A program made the translations under genes and the position numbers. Below the pieces are notes generated by a model. The model saw nothing but the letters and a program-made list of their open reading frames with translations. It did no database searches and was not told the DNA's origin. Below, piece after piece: positions 32,240 through 44,051 of a stretch of 64,000 nucleotides of DNA. Source of the DNA: Mytilus edulis (taxonomy: Eukaryota; Mollusca; Bivalvia; Mytilida; Mytilidae); the NCBI RefSeq assembly GCF_963676685.1, contig NC_092349.1, positions 55,503,232-55,567,231 of the forward strand, read 5' to 3'. Within the stretch, counting starts at the first letter, position 1; the number at the start of each line of letters is the position of its first letter.

Positions 32240-32690
32240 TGCGCTTGATTTTCATAAGATGAAGACATAATCTTTTAATCAGTTTAATTGAGGTCTGGAG
32301 CTGCCATTTCAGTAACTGCTAGTAGTCCTTTGTTAATTTATGTATCATTGTCATTTGTCTTAGTTTCTTTTGTTAAGTATTCTGACATCGGACTCAGATT
32401 TATTTTAAACTGAGTTTTGTTGTGTGTATTGCTATGTGTTTGTTTGTTCTACATTGGCTAGAGGTATAGGGGAGGGTTGAGATCTCACAAAATATGTTTA
32501 ACCCCGCCTGTCCCAAGTCAGGAGCCTCTGGCCTTTGTTAGTCTTGTATGTTTTTTTTAGTTTTAGTTCATCTATATGTTTTGGAGTGAAGTCTGACGTC
32601 CATTTTCACTAAACAAGTACACATTTTTGTTTAGGGGTCAGGTGAAGCCAGCCTCCGGGTGAGGGATTTTATTTGCAACATTTTTTTAGA
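32240..32690 (+). repeat. Dispersed mussel repeat ('caagtcaggagcctct' family), unit 2
   Basis: 'gatgaagacataatctttta', 'ggctagaggtataggggagg', 'cctgtcccaagtcaggagcc', and then 'taggggtcaggtgaag' and 'cctccgggtgagg'. I recognise the full block order from Mytilus. The matching copy in unit 3 is 46319-46770. Confidence 0.65.
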
Positions 32691-33935
32691 TTTACAACTG
32701 AAACGTTAAATTAAGTTATGCATTGTTATATTTTAAAGCAAATTCTATCTTTCTACAACAAATATATACGAATATTTTATTCTCATAAACATGATGTTAT
32801 AGAGAAATTAGTATACAATTATAATACAATAATAATAGTGCATGCGTAAACATATATTAAACAAAGACAGTACGTTTAATTGTGTATGTTTAACACAATA
32901 TTGAAATTTTGGTTTCAACACGAAGTTTACAAAAGTTCAAAACAATGTGGCTATATTTTCACGAGACCAGGGTAACTTTTGTTATATGAATTAATTAGGA
33001 ATTGAAATTGTCAACATTGTTTTTATTGCACATTTATTTTTTTTCATCAGGATTATTTATGATCTGTTAACCTTTGACACGTTGTTTTCTTAGTGGTCAA
33101 GTAAAGTGCCGGCATTTGGACTATATCTGGTTTATTTTCAACACTAATATATTGACTACTTATTAATATTTTTCGTAAAAAATATCTATTTTTTGCATTT
33201 AAACTAATTGATTCAATAACTATTCTTTATTTCAAATCCACCAATTTTAACTGTTTTTCTTTATATAATGCTGACTTGTTTGCCGAAATCTATTGTTAAC
33301 ATGTACCGATTGGTAATTTACTGCGTGACACGATAAGCTGTCAATCAAACATAAAATCAATATTCCGATATCGGAGCAATGAAAACTCAACAGATCGATC
33401 AGTTTCCAGTCCCGTTAGTACAATAGTCCCAGCTAACTACAAAGTTTCGTAAAATTCTGTTGTGTGGTTTCAAAGAAGTTAAGCTGACAAGCTGTTGCAG
33501 TAATATATATTAAGGTCATGACCATGACCAAGGGGGGCAGGGCCAATTAATCTCCATGGAAATGAGATGACCCAATGCTAATTATGTACAACTGCATACC
33601 ATAATAATAATAATCTTTAATCTCATAAACCATAAGGTACAACGGTACAGAGATATACATACATATAGCAATGAAAACAAACTTATTTATAATAACATTT
33701 TATACACAAACATACATACACACAGGCATACACTAACTATCGTGAAATACACACATACACATATGTCAGTATGTACAGAATATACAAAATGGGGGTTATG
33801 TTATTGCCTAGAGAACAAATGATTTATTTATTTGGCGTATAAATCTACATAGTTTTTCTAATTTAAGCTTGTTAGTACAACTCATTATTTCTTTGAATTT
33901 CAAAATATTTGGCCTTTGCCACAAATTTTTATCAA

Positions 33936-34835
33936 TTAGTTTTTTCTGTCATTTTCAAATAATTTACATTCCAGAATATAATGATATTCGTCACCAATAC
34001 AGTTATTATTACATTTCAAACATTTTCTATTTTCCCTTTCTATACCATTCCACCGTACTGTTTCTATAGGAAGTCTATGATTTGTGGTTCTAAACTTACA
34101 CAGCGTATAGATATCTTTATCTTCCAATATATTTAAAAAACATTCAAACTGAAATGTCTCCTTAAACAATCTATAATTTATAGATTTTGGTGAATTTAAC
34201 ATAACTGAATGCCATTCCTGTCTAAATTGATCATGTAGCCGCATTTTTATCGAAGGGATAAGCCAATCTGAGCTAGGAACAAGCTGAGTTGTCCAAATAT
34301 AGGAAAAGCCAGTACCATTAAAAATGTTTCTCAAAAACTTTAACCATTGCGATTCAAAACGATTGTCGACCGACAATTTGTATAATAATTGATAAACTAA
34401 ATAAGACAGTTTTGAATCCTTTCCAGATAAAAGTCGTGTCCAAAATGAACTCATTTTTAGTTTGATATCTAGTTGAACAGGAAAAATGCCAAGTTCACCA
34501 TAAATCATATAGTATGGGGTGGATGATTTTAACTTAAGTAACAATTTACAAAATCGTTATTGTACCCTTTCAATACATTGAATATTTTTACAAAATCCCC
34601 ATACTTCTGAGCCATACAAAAGAATGGGCTTTACCATTTTATTAAACAGTTCTAGTTGACATTCAATTGCTAAATTATGAATGCGACCTCTTTTTAAAAC
34701 CTCGTACATTACTTTTGTTGCCTTCTCTGCTTGCTTTTTTATTGCTTTACTGAAATTGCCGGTCCTGCTAAATAGTATACCAAGATAGTTAAATTCATGA
34801 ACTATATCTATATCTGCCCCATTTTAGGAAAAATT
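33936..34835 (-). pseudogene. LINE ORF2 C-terminal region
   Basis: The minus-strand frame 33936-34544 ends with the zinc-knuckle-like C-terminus common in LINE ORF2 proteins: RKCLKCNNNCIGDEYHYILE-CKLF (C-x2-C ... H-x4-C), preceded by RTTNHRLPIETVRWNGIERE. Between 34545 and 34835 the reading continues in shifted frames (DIDIVHEFNYLGILFSRTGN, then PILLYGSEVWGFCKNIQC) after the stop that closes the RT frame. It is a broken part of one ancestral ORF2 and has no function of its own. Confidence 0.8.
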
Positions 34836-36572
34836 TTAATCTGCACAAGGCCTTGCCCTGGAAAATACCATGACTTTGGTTTTGTTAACATTTACCTTCA
34901 GTCTCCATATATTACAGTACTCTCCAAATTTGTTTAATATTTTTTGTAAGTCTTCTTTTGATTCAGACATTAGGACCGTATCGTCTGCATATAGCAGAAC
35001 AAAAAGTTTCAGGTAAATGTTTAACTTATCTTCTAGTAAATCTGAAATTACGTTAAGACCCTGAAGATTTTCCTTTTCAAAAAAATCTTGCAAATCGTTC
35101 AAAAATAAGGCAAACAGAAAAGGCGACAAATTCTCACCTTGCCGTACACCAATATCACATGAGAAATATTCTGATTTCTGTTTATTATATGTAACACAGC
35201 ATTTAATATCTTTATACATATTTAAAATAACATTATATATTTTCCCTTTAATACCATTTAAAAGAAGTTTATACCAGAGAGCCTCTCTCCAAACCGTGTC
35301 AAACGCCTTTTCAAAATCGACGAATGCACAAAACAGGTTTTTATTTCTATATTTCAAAATTTCAAAAAATGAGTGTAGAGCAAACAAACTATCAGTTGTA
35401 GAGTATGATTTTCGAAATCCAAATTGATTTTCATTTAGCAAGAGTGTTTCTTCAGAGAAAAGACATAATCTTTCATTTAGTATAGCTGTAAATAATTTGC
35501 CAGAAGGTAACTCAAAATTGTTATCGGACGGATTTTTTTGGATCAAACTGGTTGCCTTTACCTTTATATATAGGTTTTATATTTCCAATTAGCCAAATAT
35601 CGGGCAAAACGCCGGAGTCAAATATGAGATTAAATAGCTTTTCATAGATCGGAAGAAATAAATCTGCAGTAGATTTCATGTATTCATTTACTACATAATC
35701 TTCACCGCAGGCTTTGTTATTCTTCAGATTTTTAATGCATTTAGCTATTTCTTCTCTGGAAATGTAGGCACTAATTTGATTGTTTAAATGATCAATATCA
35801 ACATTATCAAATATATCTGTATTAGACATTTCTCGATTAGGGGGTTCTTCAACCGTTTGGTTCAGGTTTTTAAAAAAGTCGAATAAGTCCTCGAGCGGAA
35901 GATTTGGTTGCTTTTTCTGTTTACCCCTATTCCAAAGATTCCAATACTCTTTCGGGTCGGAAGTTTTCATATTTTTAAGTTTACTACGCATTTGCTTTCT
36001 ATACTTTTTACTATTCGCATCGAGTGTCTTTTTATATTGTTCCTCTGCTTCTAAAACCTCTCGTTTAAGTGTATCTGTTTTTCTAAACTTAAGCTTTCTT
36101 TTTAGTTTACGATAGTTTTGTCTTTCGAATCTACATTCTTCGTTAAAACAAGGTTTATCTCCCTTAGGCTTCTTATTTGTAGATATTCGTTTTTGCGTAT
36201 CTTTTCGGGAACCAAAAGTATTCTTTGCACTTTCAATAAAAAGATTGCTTAATTTGCTAACAAAAGAATTAACTTTATCCTTATCTAAATTGTCACTCAA
36301 AGTTTCTTCCAAATCAGTATACAAAACTTGAAGTTTTTCTTTATCTATATTATCAACATATGAAGTTTTTTTTGACACGTCCCACTTTTTAACTCTACAG
36401 TTAACTGAACTATCGCATGTATTGTCAATTTGGTCATTGACAGCAGTAAATTCATTCCTGTGTAAAGAAGTGGTAATTGAAGAGTGAACATCTGAGTATA
36501 AACGTGAAAACTCTTTAACTTTAAAGTTTGAAACAAATTTAAGAAAATCATATTTACAAATACAGTAATCAA
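34836..36572 (-). pseudogene. LINE reverse transcriptase
   Basis: The upstream frame (35521-36378, entering from 36572) has the EEP-RT linker and the first RT blocks: ISREEIAKCIKNLKNNKACG, then LPDIWLIGNIKPIYKGKGNQ. A frameshift with loss of about eight residues near 35520-35545 leads into SGKLFTAILNERL, FCAFVDFEKAFDTVWREALW, VRQGENLSPFLFALFLND and the catalytic box YADDTVLM, and the frame ends at 34836. All RT blocks are recognisable and the YADD active site is intact, but the ORF is interrupted. Confidence 0.88.
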
Positions 36573-36663
36573 TAACGCTGGTATTTTTACATGTTAATTT
36601 ACCAGATTCATGTTTATCATCACCAATACGACCATTAACAATTAACAGGTCGTTACCTTTACA

Positions 36664-37250
36664 TTATTCTAATAATTTCTGACCAGAACGGGTTTTTACA
36701 GTATCCATACTCTTTCTTTTTCTGTCAATATTAAGAGTCTCTAAGCAATTTAAATTATCTTGTATCAATTCCGAAAAATCTTGCTCGTGTTTATGTGTTT
36801 CGATCTCAAAATAATCTGGTTCATCTGCAGTTCTGCCATTAAAATCGCCCAATAAACAAATATATTTAAAATTTTGAGAAAAGGTACGTATTTCATTTTC
36901 AACTTGATCGAAAGTATCTGGCTGGTGATATACGGAGTTTTCTGGTGGGATGTATACTATACCTAAGACAACATCCTCATCTATTTTTGAAAAAACCGAA
37001 GAGAGTTTGAACCAGAATGTATTTTTTGAATCTGTTTCTAATAGTTCTAAATAATTATTAAGTTTTTCTTTATATGCTAGAATAATACCACCAGATTTTT
37101 TCCCATATTTTTGTCTGTTTTTCATATGAAAAATAAAACCAGGAAGATTTATTGTATCTAAATCATCAGTCTTCGTTTCTTGCAGACACATTATATCATG
37201 ATCATATAAAAGTTCACAAAATTCAGAGTACTGAAGACGCTTATTTATAC
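36664..37250 (-). pseudogene. LINE endonuclease (EEP) domain, 5'-truncated
   Basis: The minus-strand frame reads GINKRLQYSEFCELLYDHDI, MCLQETKTD (the catalytic Glu motif), KKSGGIILAYK, VLGIVYIPPE and LLGDFNGRTADEPDY, matching the exonuclease-endonuclease-phosphatase domain of LINE ORF2. The start of the domain (the N-x-N-G strand) is lost at the 5' truncation. The frame continues upstream through 37470 only as the antisense of the Gln-rich sequence, which is not part of the domain. A stop at 36664 separates it from the RT part. Confidence 0.85.
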
Positions 37251-37637
37251 CACAACAGGTACAATCAGCCACTACAAAATATTCAACAACAAGCAGCCCC
37301 ACTACAAATTGTACATCAGCCAACAATGATTCAGGTACAACCCAATCTACAGCAAAACATGCCACAACAATTATCGACAACCAATCAACAACCTGCAACA
37401 AGTTTTCAGCAACAACAGAATGTATCACAACTGCAACAATAACCGACGATGATGGCAGTTCAACTACCACAGATCACAAATCAATATGTACCATCCGTAC
37501 AACTTCAGCCTGTTATTGGAAATATTTCAACCCAACAACAACAACAGGACTATAGTTCAGGGTTCATAGCCAACAACCTCCATTTATAACCGCAAGGAGG
37601 CATTCAAAATGGTGTTCAGAACACCGAGTTTCAATAG
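37246..37637 (+). pseudogene. Gln-rich relic abutting the LINE 5' end (possibly inverted ORF1)
   Basis: On the plus strand one frame stays coherent across two stops: NQPLQNIQQQAAPLQIVHQP, QVQPNLQQNMPQQL, QQQQNVSQLQQ-stop, then VQLPQITNQYVPSVQLQP, STQQQQQDYSSGF, a stop, and PQGGIQNGVQNTEFQ-stop. CAA/CAG codons dominate but are mixed with others, so this is degraded coding sequence and not a simple repeat. It starts exactly where the minus-strand LINE stops. One explanation is a 5' inversion of the same LINE (twin priming) bringing ORF1 sequence in the opposite orientation. An unrelated gene fragment is also possible. Confidence 0.4.
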
Positions 37638-38340
37638 AATGTTGATTATTCCAAAACGCCTCGTTTATAACAATATTTATCCATTCTTAAATTTTTAAAA
37701 TGAAATCACAGATAGTATATAAATAGTGTATACGTTCATTGGGTAAATTGGAATAATCTGTTTCTCTAATGAAGACTGATTAGTGGTTTGATATGGCGGG
37801 AAATGCATACAACATTTGAGAATTATAACTTTAAGTTATCCCATTTCACCTATTCTGGTAATATGTTACGTAAAATATTTGAATCAACTCAAGCATCGCG
37901 TAATTGTCATATTTACCAAAAATCATAAATGTATATTCATTGACGACGAACCACGCGGAAGCGACAACACTCAATAATTCATTTTATTTTTACAACCACG
38001 AGTTATGAATATCAATGTATATATATAATATGTATTTTACAAATGCATGTCGATACTGTTTTTTTTTGTGTAGTTATGCGCGTGCTCCAACATGTTCTGT
38101 GTTTACTAAATCTTTATATCCATATTAGTTGAAAAAAGATTCATTTATTTGTGTCATTCATTCATTCACATGTGTCCTTTTATTTGTTTGGTTTCTTAGA
38201 TGTTTAATATTTTTATGTCGTTGGGTTGCTGTTTCAATAACACACAAACCTCAATTTATATTGAAATTTGATATGTGTATGAACAGTCAATCAATTTTTA
38301 AAAGTAGAGAAAGTCAGAGTTCCCGGAGAGAACCTTCCGT
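37638..38340. other. Noncoding DNA, partly duplicated from 21.6 kb
   Basis: 37830-38050 resembles 21640-21850. The rest is AT-rich with no gene. Confidence 0.45.
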
Positions 38341-38369
38341 AGAAAAACTGGTAATTCCAGTCAATTAAA

Positions 38370-38661
38370 CGTCAGTGTTGACAGGCAATTGAAACAGTAG
38401 ATGAACCACTTAGATCACTCGGCCACGAAGGCTCCCTCAATCAATTGGATCGAATCTAGATTCATCTATAATCAACAGCAGTTTCAATCAAGTTGAAGCC
38501 GGAGTGCCTGGAGAGAAACGCTGATCTTCTGCAGGAAATCTGTCAATCCTATTGAATAAAGATTATAGTCGAACGCAACTACCACGTGCGGGGTTTGACC
38601 TCTCAACCTCAATGTTGACAGGCAAGTGAAACAGTAAAACTACTTAGACCTCTCGGCGCTC
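38370..38661 (-). mobile_element. tRNA-derived SINE, one complete head and a truncated second head
   Basis: On the minus strand GAGCGCCGAGAGGTCTAAG (38661-38643) resembles the A box of a Ser/Leu-type tRNA, and GGTCAAACCCC (38600-38590) resembles the B box, at about the right spacing. A body follows that ends in 'ctctccaggcactccggctt'. A second head begins at about 38436 (AGCCTTCGTGGCCGAGTGAT, a near-perfect A box) and breaks off at about 38370 before its B box. 'gcctgtcaaca(c/t)tga' is shared by both. No real tRNA fold is kept, so this is a SINE and not a tRNA gene. Confidence 0.6.
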
Positions 38662-38745
38662 TCAAATTTATTTGATCGAATCTATAATCATCTATAACTA
38701 ACAGCAGTTTCAAACAAATTAACTGAAACGTTTTTGCAAAATACA

Positions 38746-39235
38746 AAACGTTAGAAACATTGCGACTTTCTCGTTGAAACATCTTTTAGTCAGTAAAATT
38801 AGGTAAATCCAGAAAAGCGCTTCGAACGCATGAAATTTATATAACGTGTTGTTTTCAGTTTTTACTGGAAAACAAATTTCTATGATTAACTATCAGTGAA
38901 TTATTCTTGCAAGTAATCATCCATATGTAGAATACTAACGGACATGGGTCATCCTATTGTACAATGAAGATTCAAAAATACTCTATCTGCTATAACATAA
39001 ACATATTAACTGTTCACCAAAACCAACAACGTGACGTTGTTTACGAACAATGAAATTACCCATGGGGCTTTAGATTCTGAAGTGACGAATAGTACATGTT
39101 GTTGTGTGTGTAAATCATTGCAATATTTAGACAACAATAGTTTATTGATAGTCAAGCTCATAAAATTATTTAGAAGACAAATCAAGGTAATAAACATAAA
39201 TTGATGAAACCGCATGAACTTAAAAAAGAAAAAAA
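38746..39235. other. Unassigned DNA
   Basis: AT-rich spacer before duplication copy 3. No gene is recognised. Confidence 0.4.
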
Positions 39236-40334
39236 AGAGGCCGGTTGCATCGACAGGGGAAAATTGGTTGACATTGAATTTTGAAACATATACCTTGAAG
39301 TTCAATCCTTTTTTTACTTCCTAATCATTCTTACTCCGAGATTGTTTGACAGTAGGATATTTCGTGTCTAAGAACAATATGGATCATGTGACCTACATAT
39401 AAAAAGCACGTGATCGATTCCCATGACACATCGGCACATCAAACTATTTAGTTTTAGCTAATGAGCTAATGCGTTTCGGACGACGGGTTTTTAGAGGCGT
39501 ATGTACACACTTGAAATCAGACATGTAGACATAGCGGACTCTCTAATACTCTTTTCAAACATACATTAACAATAAAAAAATACTTCAATTTTATCCCCAG
39601 TACTGTTTTAGAAATCTAAATTAATAAAATGAAATGAAATAAAAATGTTTTACAAAAAGCAACAGGAACTCCTTATAACCTAAACTAGATGTGATTGCTA
39701 GTATTCCCGAAGTGTAAGCTGTTCCCGTTCTACCACTATCATCCGTCGTATCGCTCATTGGAAGTAAAATGTCTGTGATAGTCGAATTGGTTGATGTCTC
39801 AACCGGGAAAATTGGTGTAATTATGGCAAAAACAAGTTCAACATAGCCGTCTTCAACTGTGACTCAGGTATTACATAACGTAAACCAAATCATCAACTTT
39901 ATTGCGCACATCACTGCCTCCAAATGAGCTCTGCATAAAAAGTAATATGGAACAGTATGGCCAGCATAGGCAAACCACTGAGAGTATAGAATTAGTCAAT
40001 TTATAAATGATCAATAAATAAACTAATCATAGATACCAGGATTAAAGTTTTTTTACGCCAGACGCGCGCCTTTAAAAGACTCATCAGTGACTCTCGGAAA
40101 ATTTAAAATACCAAATAAAGTACGAAGTCAAAGGATAAATGTACATCTGAACATAATAGACAAATCCGTTAATAGTGGTTCACGAAATCAAGAACATTAA
40201 ATTTGGTATGACACAACCGTATAAGATGCTCATTAATCATGTTGATAGTAACATTCTCCTAGTAATACTACAATATCACACATATGCATATTACTACAAC
40301 AGCATATAGTAGTTATTATAAAGCACAATACATC

Positions 40335-40340
40335 TTTATT
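40335..40340 (-). promoter_or_regulatory. Poly(A) signal of nuclease gene copy 3
   Basis: AATAAA on the minus strand about 310 bases past the stop codon, in the same context as in copies 1 and 2. Confidence 0.6.
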
Positions 40341-40648
40341 GACTAGATAACACAACTATCCAACAACAAACAGAATGCACGACAAGCAGTAAAGAACCAC
40401 AATTAATTACTAGTAACCAATATAAACCGTGAGATACCACATCTGCTGTGAAAAATATTATAACCCTACTGCATTGATAAAAAACAAAAGCAAAACAAAA
40501 CAAAACACAACCATAGCTTACATATATTTTTAATGAAACCACAAGGGGTATATAAAATTAGTATCTTGGATATTATTGAGTAAATAAAAAAATATTTAAC
40601 TATATCTAAAAGAACAAGTAAATGTATGGATATATTTAATGGACATAT

Positions 40649-41647
40649 TTATCCAAACACCATATTATAAAGGGAACACGCTCCATCGTAAATATGTTTA
40701 CATACACGACTAAAGAAAGAAGTCTCCTCTTTAATAAAGCGATCGTCGGTACTGGCAATCTCGTTAATAATATTGTCCGCTTTAGTCTGGTTGAACAGAC
40801 AGTTTTTCACTGTATTTCCATTTTGATCTTTATAATCTGCAAACAGTGTAGTTGAGGTGGTTGGTAAAAAATTCTGTATTGAGTAGATAAAAATTGAGGG
40901 GTTATTTACGTTTCCACCTAAAAATCCTGCCGACCACCCCTCGTTACGGAGGGCGCCATTCGCACCAGAGGAATCACAGCATACGGCTGTCCAGTAGTGA
41001 TCAGGTACATTTACTCTTCCATTACTTATGAACCTATTATTGCTCGGTAATACGCCTGTAATATAATAACGTCTTGCTCCTACAAAATTACAATACTTTT
41101 TTGATATGTCATACAGAGTGTTTTCAAATTTCTTCCATATATCTTGATTAAATGTAGGAACTTGAGGTGCGATATTGGTTAAAGAATTTGTTGCTTTTCT
41201 ACTGTCTTCAGTTTCGCAATGGTATAGCTGTGGATTCAAATGTCCCCTATCATAACCGCTACGTGTGTAATCGACATTTACTGCTTGTTTTCTCCCGAAA
41301 GTTGCTATATTGTTGTTTGCCCCGCTTATAAGTACCATGCTCGGATCATTTTTGTCGGCTAGTTGAGGCTCAACAAACCAACCATTATAGCGACTGCCGC
41401 ACTTGTCAAACGACAATGTGTATAAACTATAGTATGGAATTCTGTTTTTTGTGTCATATTCAGTAGCGTAATAATATTGGTTTCCAAGTCGTTGACAGAT
41501 TTGAGTTGAACCGACCAGTCCTTGTGATAATGGTGCAGTGTTCATATAGAAAAACTGATCTATACATTTTGCAAACTTTGGAGATACTTCTAATTTTACA
41601 AAATTGAAAGATAGGAAAATAACGACGGATTCTAATATATTCATCAT
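40649..41647 (-). CDS. Secreted DNA/RNA non-specific endonuclease (ENDOD1-like), copy 3
   Basis: Intronless, 332 aa, starting MMNILESVVIFLSFNFVKLE (signal peptide). It is colinear with the copy 1 protein, with no indels and about 27 amino acid differences (about 92% identity). The DRGH motif, the NIAPQ metal-binding site and all Cys are unchanged, so activity should be kept. Differences are scattered (for example K/N after MM, IL/LS near residue 41, IR/RK near 119, KG/QD near 168, RL/MV at the C-terminus) and several change charge. Silent changes appear few. The gene keeps the same possible acceptor just upstream of the ATG and the same 3' UTR. The role is inferred to be extracellular nucleic-acid degradation, as for copy 1. 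Confidence 0.9.
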   Translation of the reverse strand: MMNILESVVIFLSFNFVKLEVSPKFAKCIDQFFYMNTAPLSQGLVGSTQICQRLGNQYYYATEYDTKNRIPYYSLYTLSFDKCGSRYNGWFVEPQLADKNDPSMVLISGANNNIATFGRKQAVNVDYTRSGYDRGHLNPQLYHCETEDSRKATNSLTNIAPQVPTFNQDIWKKFENTLYDISKKYCNFVGARRYYITGVLPSNNRFISNGRVNVPDHYWTAVCCDSSGANGALRNEGWSAGFLGGNVNNPSIFIYSIQNFLPTTSTTLFADYKDQNGNTVKNCLFNQTKADNIINEIASTDDRFIKEETSFFSRVCKHIYDGACSLYNMVFG

Positions 41648-42096
41648 TGTGTGCAATATATCTGCCTGAAATAAAAACCAATAAGAATATTTGATATTGT
41701 GAAAACGGATATATCAATAATGAATCAGTATCTGGTTATATTATTAAGTTCTTTAAGTCTTTCCACCTTTCTGTGTGAATACCTTTTGGTTTTGTTCGGA
41801 TTATTGTCATATGATATCGAACATTTGTTTTAATTTTGATACCAAGTCATTAAAAATCGTTGGAATCTGATATCGAGGTCATATGTCAATATTATGTCAT
41901 TATGATTATGTTGTTTTCCATTCAATTAATGTGTTTGATATGTTTGAACTTTTGATTTGCCATTTGATAAGAGACTTTCCGTTTTGAATTTTCCTTGGAG
42001 TTTGGTATTTTTGTTATTTTACTTTTTGTTATCGCGTCTCTTGTGTCTATAAAGTATAAGTATAAATAGATGTTAAGGTTTTGGCAATGCTCATTT

Positions 42097-42275
42097 GATA
42101 CATTTAGTTGAATCAATCATATGACTTCTTATAGGTGTTATTACCACTGAAATGTTGATACATTTAGTTGAATCAATCATATGACTTCTTATAGGTGTTA
42201 TTACCACTGAAATGTTGATACATTTAGTTGAATCAATCATATGACTTCATATAGGTGTTATTACCACTGAAATGT
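42097..42275 (+). repeat. 60 bp tandem repeat, three copies in unit 3
   Basis: Three copies of the unit seen once in unit 1 and five times in unit 2, at the same position about 450 bases upstream of the nuclease start. Confidence 0.9.
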
Positions 42276-42280
42276 TTTAA

Positions 42281-42671
42281 GGATATTCGCTCCTCTTGTT
42301 TTTGAATATTTTGAAATATTTTCTGAATCCTCTGGTTTTATCCATGTAGTGCCATTTAAAAAAAAATCCCCGCTAACCCCTACTTTTCTTTTCATAATTT
42401 TATTACACATAGTTTAAAAAGCCATATTTAAAAATCCTATAAAATCTTTGTTATTTTTTCATATTTTTTGAAAGAAAAAGAGTGCTAATGTTAAATATAT
42501 GAAAAGTCTAGAGAGAATTATTTCCCGCCAAATTTCCATGGCTTATATCTCGAAAACAAGCACACGGACCCTTCATTTTTTCTTCTTTTTTAGTTCCTTT
42601 ATTTATATTCCTTGAATTCATAACAGTCTTTTAAAAAGCTTGTTTTTTTTTAAACAGAGTAGCAAACATCC
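42281..42671. mobile_element. MITE flanked by TTAA (unit 3)
   Basis: Orthologous to 24661-25048 and 28271-28663. The left end has one change (GGATATTCGCT). Confidence 0.65.
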
Positions 42672-44051
42672 TTAATTTGAAAGTAATTTAATATATTTCA
42701 AACTGATGCATTACAAAAACCACATTGTCTTCTGATAATGAAAGGTGGACATGACCTTAAAATGGTTATCTAGACGTGATATTATGCAAACTGAAATTAT
42801 TGTTTTCTACACTTATTTTAAGAATAAATCTTTTAAAATATGCTCCATTTTCAGAATCAGGGTAAAGTACGCTATATAATGACACCGACAGCGGAAGTAT
42901 CTACTTATGGTCTACATTCCACATACCTATAAACCATATGGTTTTGAAATCAATATAAAACAAGATTTTCTACGCCGTAGGGAAATGTAACCTGCGCCAT
43001 ATAAATGAAGGAATTGAATTGTGTGTCACAATGTGTAATTGTGGTACGATTGTCAAATTATGGTAGAAGACTATAGCACTACAATGGTCAAATGAAATTA
43101 CGGTATGATGGGGTCAATTGGAATATTATGCGACTGTCACACAAGTGAGAGATTTAGCTAGTTCTAAAACTATGTTGAATCCGCCTTGTCTACATACGGA
43201 AATGCCTGTACCAAGTCAGGAGTATGACAGTTGTTTTCCATTCGTTTGATGTGGTTAAGCTTTTGATTTTGCCATTCGTTAATGGGCTTTCAGTTTTGAA
43301 TTTTACTTGAAGTTCGGTATTTTTGTCATTTTACTTTTTACACATAATGGCGAACAATTTCAGCATTTTCTGTCCAATGGTTTCAAAGGAGCTGCATTAA
43401 TAAGGTGACAATAATACAATACATCCAAAAAATAGTAAAAGTGCAATAAGTTCCGTAAAGTAGTCAGACCAAAATGACGGCATAATATAGTCAATTACTG
43501 ATGATGGCAACCAATTCTACTAAGTATGAAAGCTTTATGTCAAAACGGTCTCAGAAGAGTTGAGTTTACAAGGTATAATTGTCACAACACTAAAAAAAAG
43601 TCAAAATCACAGAGCTGCAGTACGAAAGGTCGAATAAAAATGACGGTTTACTATGATCAACTACACATGATGATAAAACTTGGAATAAGTTTTTAAAATG
43701 TTAGATGTTGAGTCCACACCAATGCATATCCAAAACAATCAGATATTGAGATTTTTACAGCTGTCGTTGGGAAATATTCCAATGTGATCTGACGTCTGAC
43801 TATTCATTCTAAGACTTGTTTGTGCCGTGTGACCTACTCCATGATTGATCTAACGTCTGACGTCCCCCGTTCCAAGCAAGTCGTAATTTAAAACAGGCCG
43901 TCAGTCGTTAGAGTGATATCGGACAAAGTAGGAACTTCAGTTTATTCTCTTGAAAACCATCTAATTTTAAGTTTAAATGTTGAACAATCAGGAAATATTT
44001 TGATAGTACTTCATTGATGTGAGTGTGAATCACATAATCTATGTAACTTAA

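Larger units (their letters stand above)
25896..33596. repeat. Segmental duplication, copy 2 (nuclease gene deleted)
   Basis: Begins with a ~800 bp module ('gaggccggttgcgtcgacag') also found at 39236. The 3' flank of the nuclease gene follows (26709-27356) and then, at 'tatttaatgg|ttttgttcgg', jumps straight to the gene's upstream flank. The remainder (27357-33596) matches copy 3 (41788-47677) with few differences. It ends where a non-LTR retrotransposon begins, at 'caactgcatacc', which in copy 3 continues 'aaatatcattgacc'. Confidence 0.85.
33597..37250 (-). mobile_element. 5'-truncated non-LTR retrotransposon (EEP-RT LINE)
   Basis: A minus-strand element with, in 5' to 3' order, an apurinic-type endonuclease domain, a reverse transcriptase and a Cys/His C-terminal region, ending in a 3' tail of ATT repeats ('gattattattattat') at 33600. 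The 5' end stops inside the first endonuclease motif at about 37250, so the N-terminus and any ORF1 are missing. The coding region is broken by at least three frame changes or stops (near 36570-36660, 35520-35545 and 34545-34836). It inserted exactly where homology between duplication copies 2 and 3 ends. The clade is not assigned. Confidence 0.9.

Noticed and set aside
37251..37470. N-terminal Val/Leu-rich extension of the LINE endonuclease frame
   Set aside because: It is the antisense reading of the Gln-rich plus-strand relic (CAA read as TTG) and does not match the missing start of the EEP domain.
38580..38661. Possible tRNA gene (A and B box-like motifs)
   Set aside because: The acceptor and anticodon stems do not pair and the B box is degenerate. 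It is the head of a SINE.
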